This document shows, piece by piece, positions 33,605 through 42,062 of a stretch of 64,000 nt of DNA (positions are counted from its first letter, which is position 1; each line of letters starts with the position of its first letter). Location of the stretch: NCBI RefSeq assembly GCF_051488665.1, contig NZ_JBPSEG010000003.1, positions 62,001 to 126,000 on the forward strand. Reading direction: 5' to 3'. Under the pieces are notes generated by a model that had not been told where the DNA came from, searched no databases, and saw only the letters and a list, made by a program, of their open reading frames with translations. The DNA is from Melioribacter sp051488665. GTDB lineage: Bacteria; Bacteroidota; Ignavibacteria; Ignavibacteriales; Melioribacteraceae. The position numbers were made by a program, and so were the translations under genes.

Positions 33605-34707
33605 TACCAAAAATGAAATTGCAGCACAAACGCGTTATTATTACTTCCCTCTGATTCGAGATTAATTCTGTATTGAGGTCTCACTTCGACAAAACTGTAC
33701 GGGAAAAATTCAATTCCCAGAATAATATGTTCGAATTCATTGTCCGGCGTGGAATCGTCATAATCAAAATAATCGTATCTTAAGACGGCGTCGACGCCCA
33801 CATAGATTTTATATGCGGCTTCAATCATTGCGGCTCTGCTGTTGATTCCGTTAGCCGCATAATCTTTCGCAATGTCGTATTCGCCTGTCAGCGAAAAGTA
33901 TTTTACGCCTACTCCCGCAAATCCGCCGTACATTTTGGAACGCAAGGAAGACGATAATATTTTTCTTTCGAACGCCGCGAAAGAAGCGCCTGCCAGCAGA
34001 TTGACGTTTCCTATTTTCCGTCCCGCTTCAAATCGCATAGTAAAAGAAGGATCGCTCGAGAAAAGCGCGCCCGACTTCGGTTTTCCAATGCTGGCAGTCA
34101 TCAAAATATCGTCCGTAAAATAAGCTCCGATTTCGATTCCCGTTTCGATGTAGAACGGGTTGTAAATCATACCCTGAATTCTTCCGAGCGAGAAGAGCAG
34201 ACCGAAATCGCCGCCTTTTGTGTATGCCGTATGGTCGTCAATTCTAATTCCGTAATACGGTACGAATGAGCCCGCTTTTATGTAACTGTTATTCGGAAAA
34301 ATGCGCGCCACGGCATAACCTTCCCAGATCGATTGGACGAAATCGTAACGGGTTATAACGTCGATTTTTTCGGAGACCGAAGCGTTCAGGTATATACTCC
34401 CGCTCATATCCTGAAAATCCGAGCGGTCTTTTTCCTGCGAATAGAGGAATTGAGTTCTGTAATCGAAACCTACGGTCAGATTTTCTGTAATAGCAGGCGA
34501 AAGCGCGAAATCTTTTTCTCGCGGAGAAATTAAGCTTAGTACGTTCTTTCCGAAATAAAATCCGTTTTCGTTTCGTACAATTCCGCCTGTCGGATTAACG
34601 TGGCAATCGATGCAACGGTCGCCCTGACGCAGTGCGAATCGGGGTAACGCGGTTATCTCGGTTATCAAAAAGAAACCGAGCGCCAGTGACAGTATAAAAC
34701 GTTTCAT
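33601..34707 (-). CDS. Outer-membrane barrel with N-terminal monohaem CxxCH module
   Basis: A signal peptide (about 1-20) is followed at once by a c-type haem motif C32-I-D-C35-H36-V-N-P in a module C-x2-C-H-V-N-P-T-G-G-x2-R-N-x2-G. The remaining ~310 residues are alternating strands ending in F-V-L-Q-F-H-F-W-Y, a typical porin-like barrel end. A haem fused to a barrel suggests electron transfer across the outer membrane, but this is inference. The same haem module opens the protein encoded just upstream (34722-35396), 14 bases away on the same strand. The start follows CGAGGGAG. Confidence 0.8.
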   Translation of the reverse strand: MKRFILSLALGFFLITEITALPRFALRQGDRCIDCHVNPTGGIVRNENGFYFGKNVLSLISPREKDFALSPAITENLTVGFDYRTQFLYSQEKDRSDFQDMSGSIYLNASVSEKIDVITRYDFVQSIWEGYAVARIFPNNSYIKAGSFVPYYGIRIDDHTAYTKGGDFGLLFSLGRIQGMIYNPFYIETGIEIGAYFTDDILMTASIGKPKSGALFSSDPSFTMRFEAGRKIGNVNLLAGASFAAFERKILSSSLRSKMYGGFAGVGVKYFSLTGEYDIAKDYAANGINSRAAMIEAAYKIYVGVDAVLRYDYFDYDDSTPDNEFEHIILGIEFFPYSFVEVRPQYRINLESEGSNNNAFVLQFHFWY

Positions 34708-34721
34708 ACTCCCTCGTAAAA

Positions 34722-35396
34722 TTATTTGAGCAATATCATACGGGCAGACTTATTAAAATGACCGGCTGAAATCGAATAGATATAAACGCCCGCCGCTACG
34801 TCGACGTTGTTGTCGTCCTTCCCGTTCCATTCGAATTGATAAACGCCCGCCGGAAAATTTCCCCGTACTAGCGTTTTTACTTCCTGCCCTTTGATATTAT
34901 ATATCTTCAACGTAACGAACTCGTTGCGGGGAATGGCAAAAGAAATTCTCGTAGAAGGATTAAACGGATTGGGGTAATTATTATGGAGTTCATATTTTGC
35001 CGAAAGTATCATATCCTCTACGGATGTCGGATCGGGTTTACTGTTGGGATCTCCCGGATTCGTTACAAGATTTATATCTCCGGGATTTGGCTGACCTGTG
35101 CGCCACGTACCGGAGGGATCCTGTAATTCCTGACCGTTCGTAAAACCGTCGCCGTCGGAGTCGAGATTGGCAAGACTTTCATCCCAGAAATCCTCAAATC
35201 CCCCGGGCGAAACCCGGGCTCCTACTGCTTGTCCGAATGCGTTTCTGGCTCCTCCGCCGTTTGGATTGACATGGCAGTTCGCGCAATCGAATTTATTCCC
35301 GTTCGGAATTTTGGACGCGCGGAACCCTCTTGAAATTAATATTGTTGTGGATACAAAAAAAGACAAGATTAATGCTGCTTTAAGCGCTTTAGACAT
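34722..35396 (-). CDS. T9SS-sorted secreted protein with monohaem CxxCH module
   Basis: The 224-residue product starts at the ATG after GGGAGG (the frame is open further upstream to 35495, but that stretch is not signal-like). Order: signal peptide (about 1-24), haem module C38-A-N-C41-H42-V-N-P-N-G-G-G-A-R-N-A-F-G, a calcium-type loop D-S-D-G-D-G-F-T-N-G-Q-E (about 78-89), a Pro/Asn/Asp-rich linker, then a T9SS type A sorting domain (about 145-224: N-Y-P-N-P-F-N-P-S-T, I-Y-N-I-K-G-Q-E-V, A-G-V-Y-I-Y). It is a likely cell-surface monohaem cytochrome. It is upstream of and co-oriented with the haem barrel gene. Confidence 0.82.
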   Translation of the reverse strand: MSKALKAALILSFFVSTTILISRGFRASKIPNGNKFDCANCHVNPNGGGARNAFGQAVGARVSPGGFEDFWDESLANLDSDGDGFTNGQELQDPSGTWRTGQPNPGDINLVTNPGDPNSKPDPTSVEDMILSAKYELHNNYPNPFNPSTRISFAIPRNEFVTLKIYNIKGQEVKTLVRGNFPAGVYQFEWNGKDDNNVDVAAGVYIYSISAGHFNKSARMILLK

Positions 35397-35514
35397 AAAG
35401 CCTCCCTTTGATAAATTCAAAACAGATGGTTTCCACGTCAAGTTCACCAACTGCGGGAAAAGTTGAAATTCTTTTTTTATATTAGACATTAGCAATAAAT
35501 ACGAAAGGAAGAAG

Positions 35515-35985
35515 ATGGAATTTTATCCGACATTATTGACATTACATATAATATTTGCCGGCGGCTGGATTTTCAGCGCTTTAATCGACAGACCCTTTAA
35601 ATCATATATTTCCGCCGGTGACGACCCAAAAGCCAAAGAAAAACTGATCGGAATTTATCTCGTATTAACAAATAAGCTGGGGATGGCGGGAGCTGTCGGT
35701 ATCCTTCTCACCGGCGTCTTGATGGTTGTCTTAAATCCCGGCTACGGCTTTTTTGAATTCACTTCGAATCACTGGCTCGTATCGAAACAAATTTTGATGC
35801 TGGTTATTCTTCTTATAATATTCGTCTTTATCATACCGGCTTCAAAAGCTCTTAGAAAGAGCGTTACCGAAAATAGCGGCGATCTGGAAACAAACCTGAA
35901 AAAAATTTACAAATTGAATACAATCATCAATATACTGGTTGGAATCAACTTCCTTTTTGCAATTACGCATCGATTTTTCGGATAA
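35515..35985 (+). CDS. Four-helix membrane protein (DUF2269/CopD-like)
   Basis: This 156-residue protein has four predicted membrane helices (about 5-22, 53-72, 87-110, 135-152). His residues near the start (L-T-L-H-I-I-F-A-G-G-W-I-F) and end (T-H-R-F) are placed as in DUF2269 and CopD-like families, which may bind haem. It starts after GGAAGAAG and is 10 bases before dxr. Function unknown. Confidence 0.72.
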   Translation: MEFYPTLLTLHIIFAGGWIFSALIDRPFKSYISAGDDPKAKEKLIGIYLVLTNKLGMAGAVGILLTGVLMVVLNPGYGFFEFTSNHWLVSKQILMLVILLIIFVFIIPASKALRKSVTENSGDLETNLKKIYKLNTIINILVGINFLFAITHRFFG

Positions 35986-35994
35986 TCGGGAATA

Positions 35995-37140
35995 ATGAAA
36001 AGAATATTAATATTAGGTTCGACGGGCTCAATAGGAAAGAACACTCTGAAGCTTGCCAAAGAGTTCAAAGACGAATTTCGGATTGCAGGACTGACTGCTC
36101 ACAGCAATATCGATTTATTGCAGAAACAGATCGAAGAATTCAATCCGCCTGCGGTTGTTGTAAGCGACAGACAAAACGCCAAAATTCTGGAAGACCGGAT
36201 CGGCAGGCAATGTGAGATCCTTTACGGCGAAGAAGGCTTGATTGAAATTGCACAGCGGAACAATTACGACATTCTGCTGTCGGCTATAGTCGGCTTTGCA
36301 GGCTTGAAACCCACAATCGAATCGATAAAGCTCGGCAAACGAATCGCCCTTGCCAATAAGGAAACTCTGGTTGTAGCCGGTGAGTTAATAATCGAGCTTG
36401 CCAATAAATATAATTCGGAAATCATTCCGGTCGATTCCGAGCATAGCGCAATTTTCCAGTGCCTGCAGGGTGAATCGAAAAAAGAAATCGAAAAAATAAT
36501 ACTAACCGCTTCCGGAGGACCCTTTTTAAACAGAGACAAAGCGGATTTCGAGAACGTTACGATAGAAGAGGCTCTCAATCATCCGAACTGGAATATGGGA
36601 AATAAGATCACAATCGATTCCGCTACTATGATGAACAAAGGGTTGGAAGTAATCGAGGCTTATTGGCTCTTCGGATTACCAAAAGACCGGATTGAAGTTT
36701 TGATTCATCCTCAGTCGGTTATCCATTCAATGGTAGCATTACGAGACGGCTCTATCAAAGCTCAATTGAGCTCTCCCGATATGAAACTGCCGATACTCTA
36801 TGCTCTCACTTATCCCGAGAGACTAAATTACGACGGCGTAAAGACCGATTTCAAAAAAATAGCGCAACTGACGTTTTTTGAGCCGGATTTTAATAAATTT
36901 GTATGTTTGAAATTGGCATACGATTCAATCGACATGGGAGGAATCGCCCCCTGCATCCTGAATGCTGCAAACGAATTGGCTGTCGAAAAATTTTTATCGG
37001 GTAAAATCAAATTCTCACAAATTCCCGTATTAATTGAAGACGCTCTTAACAATCTTTACGAAGATTCGGATTTGTCGTTGGATACAATAGAATCGTATGA
37101 CCAAAAAACTCGTAATTACATAAACAACAGGTACAAATAG
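35995..37140 (+). CDS. dxr: 1-deoxy-D-xylulose 5-phosphate reductoisomerase
   Basis: The 381-residue product is the second enzyme of the MEP isoprenoid pathway, making 2-C-methyl-D-erythritol 4-phosphate with NADPH. The N-terminal G-S-T-G-S-I-G-K-N-T binds NADPH. N-K-E-T-L, P-V-D-S-E-H-S-A-I-F-Q (metal/substrate), H-P-N-W-x-M-G-x-K-I-T-I-D-S-A-T-M-M-N-K-G and the flexible-loop Trp are all present. Length is normal. It is followed 12 bases later by rseP, a pairing seen in many bacteria. Confidence 0.96.
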   Translation: MKRILILGSTGSIGKNTLKLAKEFKDEFRIAGLTAHSNIDLLQKQIEEFNPPAVVVSDRQNAKILEDRIGRQCEILYGEEGLIEIAQRNNYDILLSAIVGFAGLKPTIESIKLGKRIALANKETLVVAGELIIELANKYNSEIIPVDSEHSAIFQCLQGESKKEIEKIILTASGGPFLNRDKADFENVTIEEALNHPNWNMGNKITIDSATMMNKGLEVIEAYWLFGLPKDRIEVLIHPQSVIHSMVALRDGSIKAQLSSPDMKLPILYALTYPERLNYDGVKTDFKKIAQLTFFEPDFNKFVCLKLAYDSIDMGGIAPCILNAANELAVEKFLSGKIKFSQIPVLIEDALNNLYEDSDLSLDTIESYDQKTRNYINNRYK

Positions 37141-37152
37141 AAAAAGATAATT

Positions 37153-38505
37153 ATGGACTACATTATATACTTTGCAATAACAATTGGAATACTTGTCTTC
37201 GTGCATGAATTCGGTCATTTTGCGGCGGCTAAACTGTCTAAAATGAGAGTCGATATTTTTGCAATCGGATTCGGCAAACGGCTTCTCGGCTGGAATAAGA
37301 TAACCGGATTTACATTCGGAGATTTGCCCGAAGATTGGGACGGGAACGGACATACGGATTACCGTCTCTGCCTTTTTCCTCTGGGCGGTTACGTTAAAAT
37401 TGCCGGAATGATAGACGAGAGTTTCGACACTAAATTTACGGAAAGCGAACCGAAGCCTTATGAATTTCGTTCAAAATCTACTTTGCAAAAATTGTTTGTC
37501 ATCAGCGCCGGCGTGATTATGAACCTTGCGTTGACATTGATGATATTCTGGGGAATTAACTATTTCCAGGGCAAACAGGTAATCAAGTCAACGACAATCG
37601 ACAAAGTAGTTCCGGGAAGCGTAGCCGAAGAAGCGGGATTAAGATCGTACGATAAAATACTGAAAATTAACGGCGAGCCGGTCAACAACTGGGAAGACGT
37701 AATTTCACGCATGCTCATCCAGAGCAAGAAGAATATCAGCATTACTGTTTTAAGGGATAACCGTGAAGTATCGTTAACGATTCCGCATAACGTTATTGCG
37801 GAAAATTCACAGGAAGGATTTTTTATTTATCCGTATCCCACAAAACCTTATATACAGGATGTTGTAAAAGGTTCGCCTGCAGAGGAAGCGGGAATTCAAC
37901 CGGGAGATATTTTCCTTGCAATTAACAACATTGAATTGACGGACAGAGAGAGGGCGGTCGAACTGATTTCATCGAATCCGGGCGTTCCGCTCGAAATCAA
38001 AATATTGAGAAATCAGGATACTATTTTAACAAAAGCAACGCCGGCAGAGGACGGGAAAATCGGGATTGTCATAACCGACATCTATTCGGGCGATTACGAC
38101 GTAATTAAGTACGGCGCCTGGGAATCGCTTACGCACAGCATATCGAACATAGGCAACTATACTGTGTTAACTTTCTCGTTGCTGAAAAAAGTTATTACCG
38201 GCAATATCGCTTTCAACCAGGCATTCGGAGGACCCGTTAAGATAGCCCAGTTTGCGGCAAAATCCGCCGACAGCGGTATAATGTCGTTTCTTCTCTTTTT
38301 GGCAATGTTGAGCCTCAGTCTTGCAATCATAAACATACTCCCCTTCCCCGCGCTCGACGGAGGACATTTGCTTATAATTCTTGTCGAAGGCATTATAAGA
38401 CGAGAGCTGCCGGTCAAGGTTAAAATCGCAATTCAAAATGCCGGCTTCATTATTCTTTTAATGTTGATGGCATTTATTATCTACAGCGATTTGATAAGTT
38501 TATAA
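37153..38505 (+). CDS. rseP: RseP-type site-2 zinc metalloprotease
   Basis: This 450-residue intramembrane protease has the active-site H-E-F-G-H at 18-22 in the first membrane helix. Two PDZ domains (about 135-215 and 220-300) and the C-terminal N-I-L-P-F-P-A-L-D-G-G-H that supplies the third zinc ligand complete it. About four membrane helices. Family members cut membrane-bound anti-sigma factors or leftover signal peptides. No anti-sigma gene is adjacent. Confidence 0.94.
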   Translation: MDYIIYFAITIGILVFVHEFGHFAAAKLSKMRVDIFAIGFGKRLLGWNKITGFTFGDLPEDWDGNGHTDYRLCLFPLGGYVKIAGMIDESFDTKFTESEPKPYEFRSKSTLQKLFVISAGVIMNLALTLMIFWGINYFQGKQVIKSTTIDKVVPGSVAEEAGLRSYDKILKINGEPVNNWEDVISRMLIQSKKNISITVLRDNREVSLTIPHNVIAENSQEGFFIYPYPTKPYIQDVVKGSPAEEAGIQPGDIFLAINNIELTDRERAVELISSNPGVPLEIKILRNQDTILTKATPAEDGKIGIVITDIYSGDYDVIKYGAWESLTHSISNIGNYTVLTFSLLKKVITGNIAFNQAFGGPVKIAQFAAKSADSGIMSFLLFLAMLSLSLAIINILPFPALDGGHLLIILVEGIIRRELPVKVKIAIQNAGFIILLMLMAFIIYSDLISL

Positions 38506-38546
38506 TCGTTCTTTGAGTTTGGTATTTAATTAATTTTTTTAATTAA

Positions 38547-38588
38547 CGGAAACAATGCGGACGGAAAAGTAAGCCTGCATTGTTTCCG
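38547..38588. other. Perfect 12-bp inverted repeat between rseP and the TonB receptor gene
   Basis: CGGAAACAATGC (38547-38558) is exactly complementary to GCATTGTTTCCG (38577-38588), with an 18-base loop. It lacks a T run, so it is a poor rho-independent terminator. It could be a stabilising 3' hairpin of rseP or an operator/leader structure for the receptor. No cobalamin box is seen. Confidence 0.6.
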
Positions 38589-38652
38589 TATCAGATTCAC
38601 ACCCGTTTTGATTTCACATATCTAATAATACTAAAGAAGCGGAGCAACGCCG

Positions 38653-40479
38653 ATGAAGCATTACATTAATTTCATGCTTTTAATTTTTGCAATTGCAATT
38701 ACGGCACAGGAAAAAGAATATAAACTCGATGAAATATACGTTACAGCGGGCAGGGCGCCGATAACCTTCAAAGAGATTGCCCGCAGCATAGTTGTAATTA
38801 CTGCCGAAGAGATTAAAAATCTTCCCGCCGCGAGTCTGGAAGATTTAATCGGCGCAGTCGGTTCGGTCGACATCCGTACGAGAGGAATTAACGGAGTTCA
38901 AAGCGACGCCGGCATAAGAGGCGGCTCTTTCGAGCAGACTTTAATACTCATCGACGGCGTAAAAGTAAGCGACCCTCAAACAGGTCATCACAATATGAAT
39001 CTGCCCGTACCGGTTTCGAATATCGAACGTATCGAAATTCTTAAAGGTCACGGCTCCAGAATATACGGAGCCAATGCGTTCAGCGGAGTCATTAACATAA
39101 TTACTAAAAAGAGAAACGATATAACCGTCGGAGGGAATGCCGAAGGCGGAAGTTTCGATTCATACGCATATTCGTTGAACGCCTCGCTCCCCGCTTCAAT
39201 AGTTAACAGCTCAGTCGCATTCGGCAGGAAAAAATCAGACGGTTATATTGCCAATACCGATTACGATATTACCGATTTTTCGATCAGTCAAAATGCCGGC
39301 GTCGCTTCCCAAGCAATTAATTGGTATTACGGCTATACGAACAAAAAATTCGGAGCTTATAATTTTTACAGCGACAGATTTCCGAACCAGCGCGAGGAAA
39401 CGACGACACAGTTATTCTATGTATCGTCCGAAATAAATATATCGGACATGCTTTATTTGTCTCCGAAAGTTTATTTGCGCAAGAACAAAGACGATTATAT
39501 ACTCGACTACACTCGCCCCGAGTGGTACCATAATACGCACAAATCGACGTCTTACGGAATTGAACTGCAGTCGACGCTTGTTTCGGATTTCGGCAAGCTT
39601 TCATTTGGCGGAGAATACAGCGGAGACGAAATAGAAAGCAACAATCTGGGCAATCATACAAGGGACAAAAAAGGATTTTATATCGAACAAATGTTTTCTC
39701 CAACCGGTCAAATAAATTCTTCATTCGGATTTTATGTGTATGAATATGCAAAAGCGGGATGGAAAATTTGGCCCGGATTCGATTTTGCATACAATATCGA
39801 CGACGTTACAAAAATCTACGCAACGCTCGGCAAATCGTTCAGAATACCTACGTTTACGGAACTCTATTACGACAGCCCCGCCAACAAAGGCAATCCGGAA
39901 TTGACTTACGAAGAATCGAACAACTACGAATTAGGATTGAGCCGGCACGCAATTAATTACACATACGACCTGAGCCTGTTTCTGAAATCCGGTTATAATT
40001 TAATCGACTGGGTGAGAAAGTCGGAATCGGAACCGTGGCGCGTCGAGAACGTTACAGAATTAAATACAACCGGACTGGAAATCAGCTTCGGGATTAATCC
40101 TTCTTTTTACATATCCGGATTCTTCATTAAAAACGTTAATCTTGGCTATACATATTTATCGTACGACCGCAAAGCGGAAGGTTTCGAATCGAAATACTTA
40201 ATCGACAACCTGAAACATCAACTTATATGCTCGGTCACCTACGATCTTCCGTTAAAAATAAATCAAACCTGGATATTGAAATACGAAGACCGCTTGAATT
40301 ACGGTTCTAATTTTTTAGCCGATACTCAAATTAACTACGGCGGGTCGTTTTACCGGGTTTACGTCCGAATATCGAATTTGTTCGACGTTAAATACGAAGA
40401 GATACCGGGCGTATTGCTGCCGGGCAGATGGGTAACGGCGGGACTCAGAATTAATTACGAAGATTTCAACCGACAATAA
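38653..40479 (+). CDS. TonB-dependent outer-membrane receptor (BtuB-like)
   Basis: A signal peptide (about 1-18) is followed by a TonB-box-like D-E-I-Y-V-T-A, a plug domain (about 35-150, with R-G-G-S-F-E-Q-T-L-I-L-I-D-G-V and I-Y-G-A-N-A-F-S-G-V-I-N-I-I-T-K), and a 22-strand barrel ending R-I-N-Y-E-D-F. Length (608) and the V-L-I-D-G-V-x-V/plug pattern resemble the vitamin B12 receptor family. The methylmalonyl-CoA mutase in this window needs B12, which fits, but the substrate is not proved and no B12 riboswitch precedes the gene. Confidence 0.83.
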   Translation: MKHYINFMLLIFAIAITAQEKEYKLDEIYVTAGRAPITFKEIARSIVVITAEEIKNLPAASLEDLIGAVGSVDIRTRGINGVQSDAGIRGGSFEQTLILIDGVKVSDPQTGHHNMNLPVPVSNIERIEILKGHGSRIYGANAFSGVINIITKKRNDITVGGNAEGGSFDSYAYSLNASLPASIVNSSVAFGRKKSDGYIANTDYDITDFSISQNAGVASQAINWYYGYTNKKFGAYNFYSDRFPNQREETTTQLFYVSSEINISDMLYLSPKVYLRKNKDDYILDYTRPEWYHNTHKSTSYGIELQSTLVSDFGKLSFGGEYSGDEIESNNLGNHTRDKKGFYIEQMFSPTGQINSSFGFYVYEYAKAGWKIWPGFDFAYNIDDVTKIYATLGKSFRIPTFTELYYDSPANKGNPELTYEESNNYELGLSRHAINYTYDLSLFLKSGYNLIDWVRKSESEPWRVENVTELNTTGLEISFGINPSFYISGFFIKNVNLGYTYLSYDRKAEGFESKYLIDNLKHQLICSVTYDLPLKINQTWILKYEDRLNYGSNFLADTQINYGGSFYRVYVRISNLFDVKYEEIPGVLLPGRWVTAGLRINYEDFNRQ

Positions 40480-40500
40480 TTATTTTTGAGCTTCTTTTCT

Positions 40501-40508
40501 TATATTTG
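40501..40508 (+). promoter_or_regulatory. Bacteroidetes-type -7 box TATATTTG before glyS
   Basis: TATATTTG matches the TAnnTTTG box of Bacteroidetes/Chlorobi promoters. It would place transcription start just before the glyS ribosome site, giving a very short leader. A clear TTTG -33 element at the right spacing was not found. Confidence 0.4.
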
Positions 40509-40533
40509 CAGCTAAAAAAAAGCGAGGTGTGTC

Positions 40534-41970
40534 ATCGAAAAGAGTCGCAATGAAACAGTTGAAAAGATCGTATCGCTTGCAAAGCGACGCGGTTTTGTAT
40601 TTCAATCAAGTGAAATTTACGGCGGTTTAAACGGATGCTGGGATTACGGTCCGTTAGGCGTTGAACTTCTCAGAAATATCAAAGAAGAGTGGTGGAAGGC
40701 TATGACCTACCGCGACGACGTCGAAGGATTGGACGCCGCCATTCTTATGCACCCGCGAGTCTGGGAAGCCAGCGGACACGTCGAAAATTTTACCGACCCT
40801 ATGATCGATTGTAAACAATGCAAAGCGCGTTTCCGCCTCGATACGCTTGCCGAATTAATTTCCGACAAGAATAAAGAAAAAGCTTTGAAAGAATTTGACG
40901 CTGTAGAAGGCGAAACATTGGACGATAAATTCACCGCATTGCTCGAAAAGCAGGAAACTGCGCAGAAACTTCTGGAGATAGTCAATTGTCCGCAATGCGG
41001 CAACAAAGGCACTTTTACTCAACCCCGGAAATTCAATTTGATGTTCAAAACTTTTTTGGGTCCGGTAGAAGATTCCAACAATGTAATCTATTTGCGTCCG
41101 GAGACTGCACAGGGCATTTATGTTAACTTTTTAAACGTGGCTAACGCAAGCAGGCAGAAACTGCCTTTCGGCATAGCTCAAATTGGCAAAGCTTTTCGAA
41201 ACGAAATAAACACAAAAAATTTTCTCTTCCGTACGCGTGAATTCGAGCAGATGGAAATGCAATACTTTGTTAAGCCGGGCACGGACAAAGAATTCTACGA
41301 TTACTGGAAAGAAATTCGAATTCAATGGTTTAAGTCGCTCGGAATGACGCCCTCCAAACTCCGTTTCCACGATCATCCTGCGGACAAACTTGCTCATTAT
41401 GCCAAGGAAGCTACCGATATCGAATATGAATTCCCGTTCGGCTGGGGAGAAATCGAAGGAATTCACAACAGAACCGATTACGATTTGAGCCGTCATCAAC
41501 AGTACTCCGGCAAATCGCAACAATATTACGACGACGCCTCAAAAGAAAAATATATCCCTTATATTATAGAAACATCGGCGGGCGCCAGCAGGTCGTTCAT
41601 GGCATTCTTAATCGACGCTTATTACGAAGAAGAAGTAAAAGGCGAGACCAGAAACGTTCTGCGTTTTCATCCCAAACTCGCGCCGATAAAAGCCGCCATC
41701 CTGCCATTGGTCAACAAAGACGGAATGCCGGAAATAGCGCGTAAAATAGAAACGGAGTTGCGTCCGTATTTTAAAATCTTTTACGACGACAAAGGCGCTA
41801 TCGGCAGAAGATACAGAAGAATGGACGAAGCCGGCACTCCTTACTGCATTACGGTAGACACACAAACGCTCGAAGACAATACAGTTACCGTAAGAGAGCG
41901 CGATTCAATGGAACAGGAAAGAATATCGATCGACAAACTCGTCGTATACCTTCAGGAAAAGTTGAGATAA
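40534..41970 (+). CDS. glyS: Glycyl-tRNA synthetase (dimeric alpha2 type), apparent ATC start
   Basis: This 478-residue class II synthetase has the N-terminal V-F-Q-S-S-E-I-Y-G-G-L-N-G motif, W-D-Y-G-P-L-G, then R-P-E-T-A-Q-G-I-Y, F-R-N-E-I, R-x-R-E-F-E-Q-M-E, and a C-terminal anticodon-binding domain (about 375-478). The first in-frame ATG is at 40702, which would remove the conserved start. Between the upstream in-frame TAA (40513-40515) and 40702 there is no ATG, GTG or TTG in frame. GAGGTG at 40524-40529 is placed for an ATC codon at 40534, and translation from there gives (M)EKSRNETVEK, a normal family start. A rare start codon is therefore proposed; a base error is the alternative. Confidence 0.88.
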   Translation: MEKSRNETVEKIVSLAKRRGFVFQSSEIYGGLNGCWDYGPLGVELLRNIKEEWWKAMTYRDDVEGLDAAILMHPRVWEASGHVENFTDPMIDCKQCKARFRLDTLAELISDKNKEKALKEFDAVEGETLDDKFTALLEKQETAQKLLEIVNCPQCGNKGTFTQPRKFNLMFKTFLGPVEDSNNVIYLRPETAQGIYVNFLNVANASRQKLPFGIAQIGKAFRNEINTKNFLFRTREFEQMEMQYFVKPGTDKEFYDYWKEIRIQWFKSLGMTPSKLRFHDHPADKLAHYAKEATDIEYEFPFGWGEIEGIHNRTDYDLSRHQQYSGKSQQYYDDASKEKYIPYIIETSAGASRSFMAFLIDAYYEEEVKGETRNVLRFHPKLAPIKAAILPLVNKDGMPEIARKIETELRPYFKIFYDDKGAIGRRYRRMDEAGTPYCITVDTQTLEDNTVTVRERDSMEQERISIDKLVVYLQEKLR

Positions 41971-41973
41971 ACC

Positions 41974-42001
41974 AAGCGGCTCCTAACGAGCCGCTTTTTT
42001 T
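41974..42001 (+). terminator. Rho-independent terminator after glyS
   Basis: A 9-bp stem AAGCGGCTC / GAGCCGCTT with a 5-base loop is followed by a run of T, three bases after the glyS stop. Confidence 0.92.
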
Positions 42002-42062
42002 CTTCCGTAGCATTCCATCCCTTATTTTTTTATCTTGAGATAATAACTCGGGGACATTTTTT

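Noticed and set aside
35397..35495. N-terminal extension of the haem T9SS protein to 35495
   Set aside because: The extra residues are not signal-like, while the ATG at 35396 has GGGAGG at ideal spacing and begins a clear signal peptide.
38506..38652. Cobalamin riboswitch before the BtuB-like receptor
   Set aside because: The gap is short and contains no B12 box or the expected multi-stem core, only a simple 12-bp hairpin.
40702..41970. glyS starting at the first in-frame ATG
   Set aside because: This start removes the conserved N-terminal synthetase motifs (F-Q-S-S-E-I-Y and W-D-Y-G-P-L-G), which are intact upstream in the same frame.
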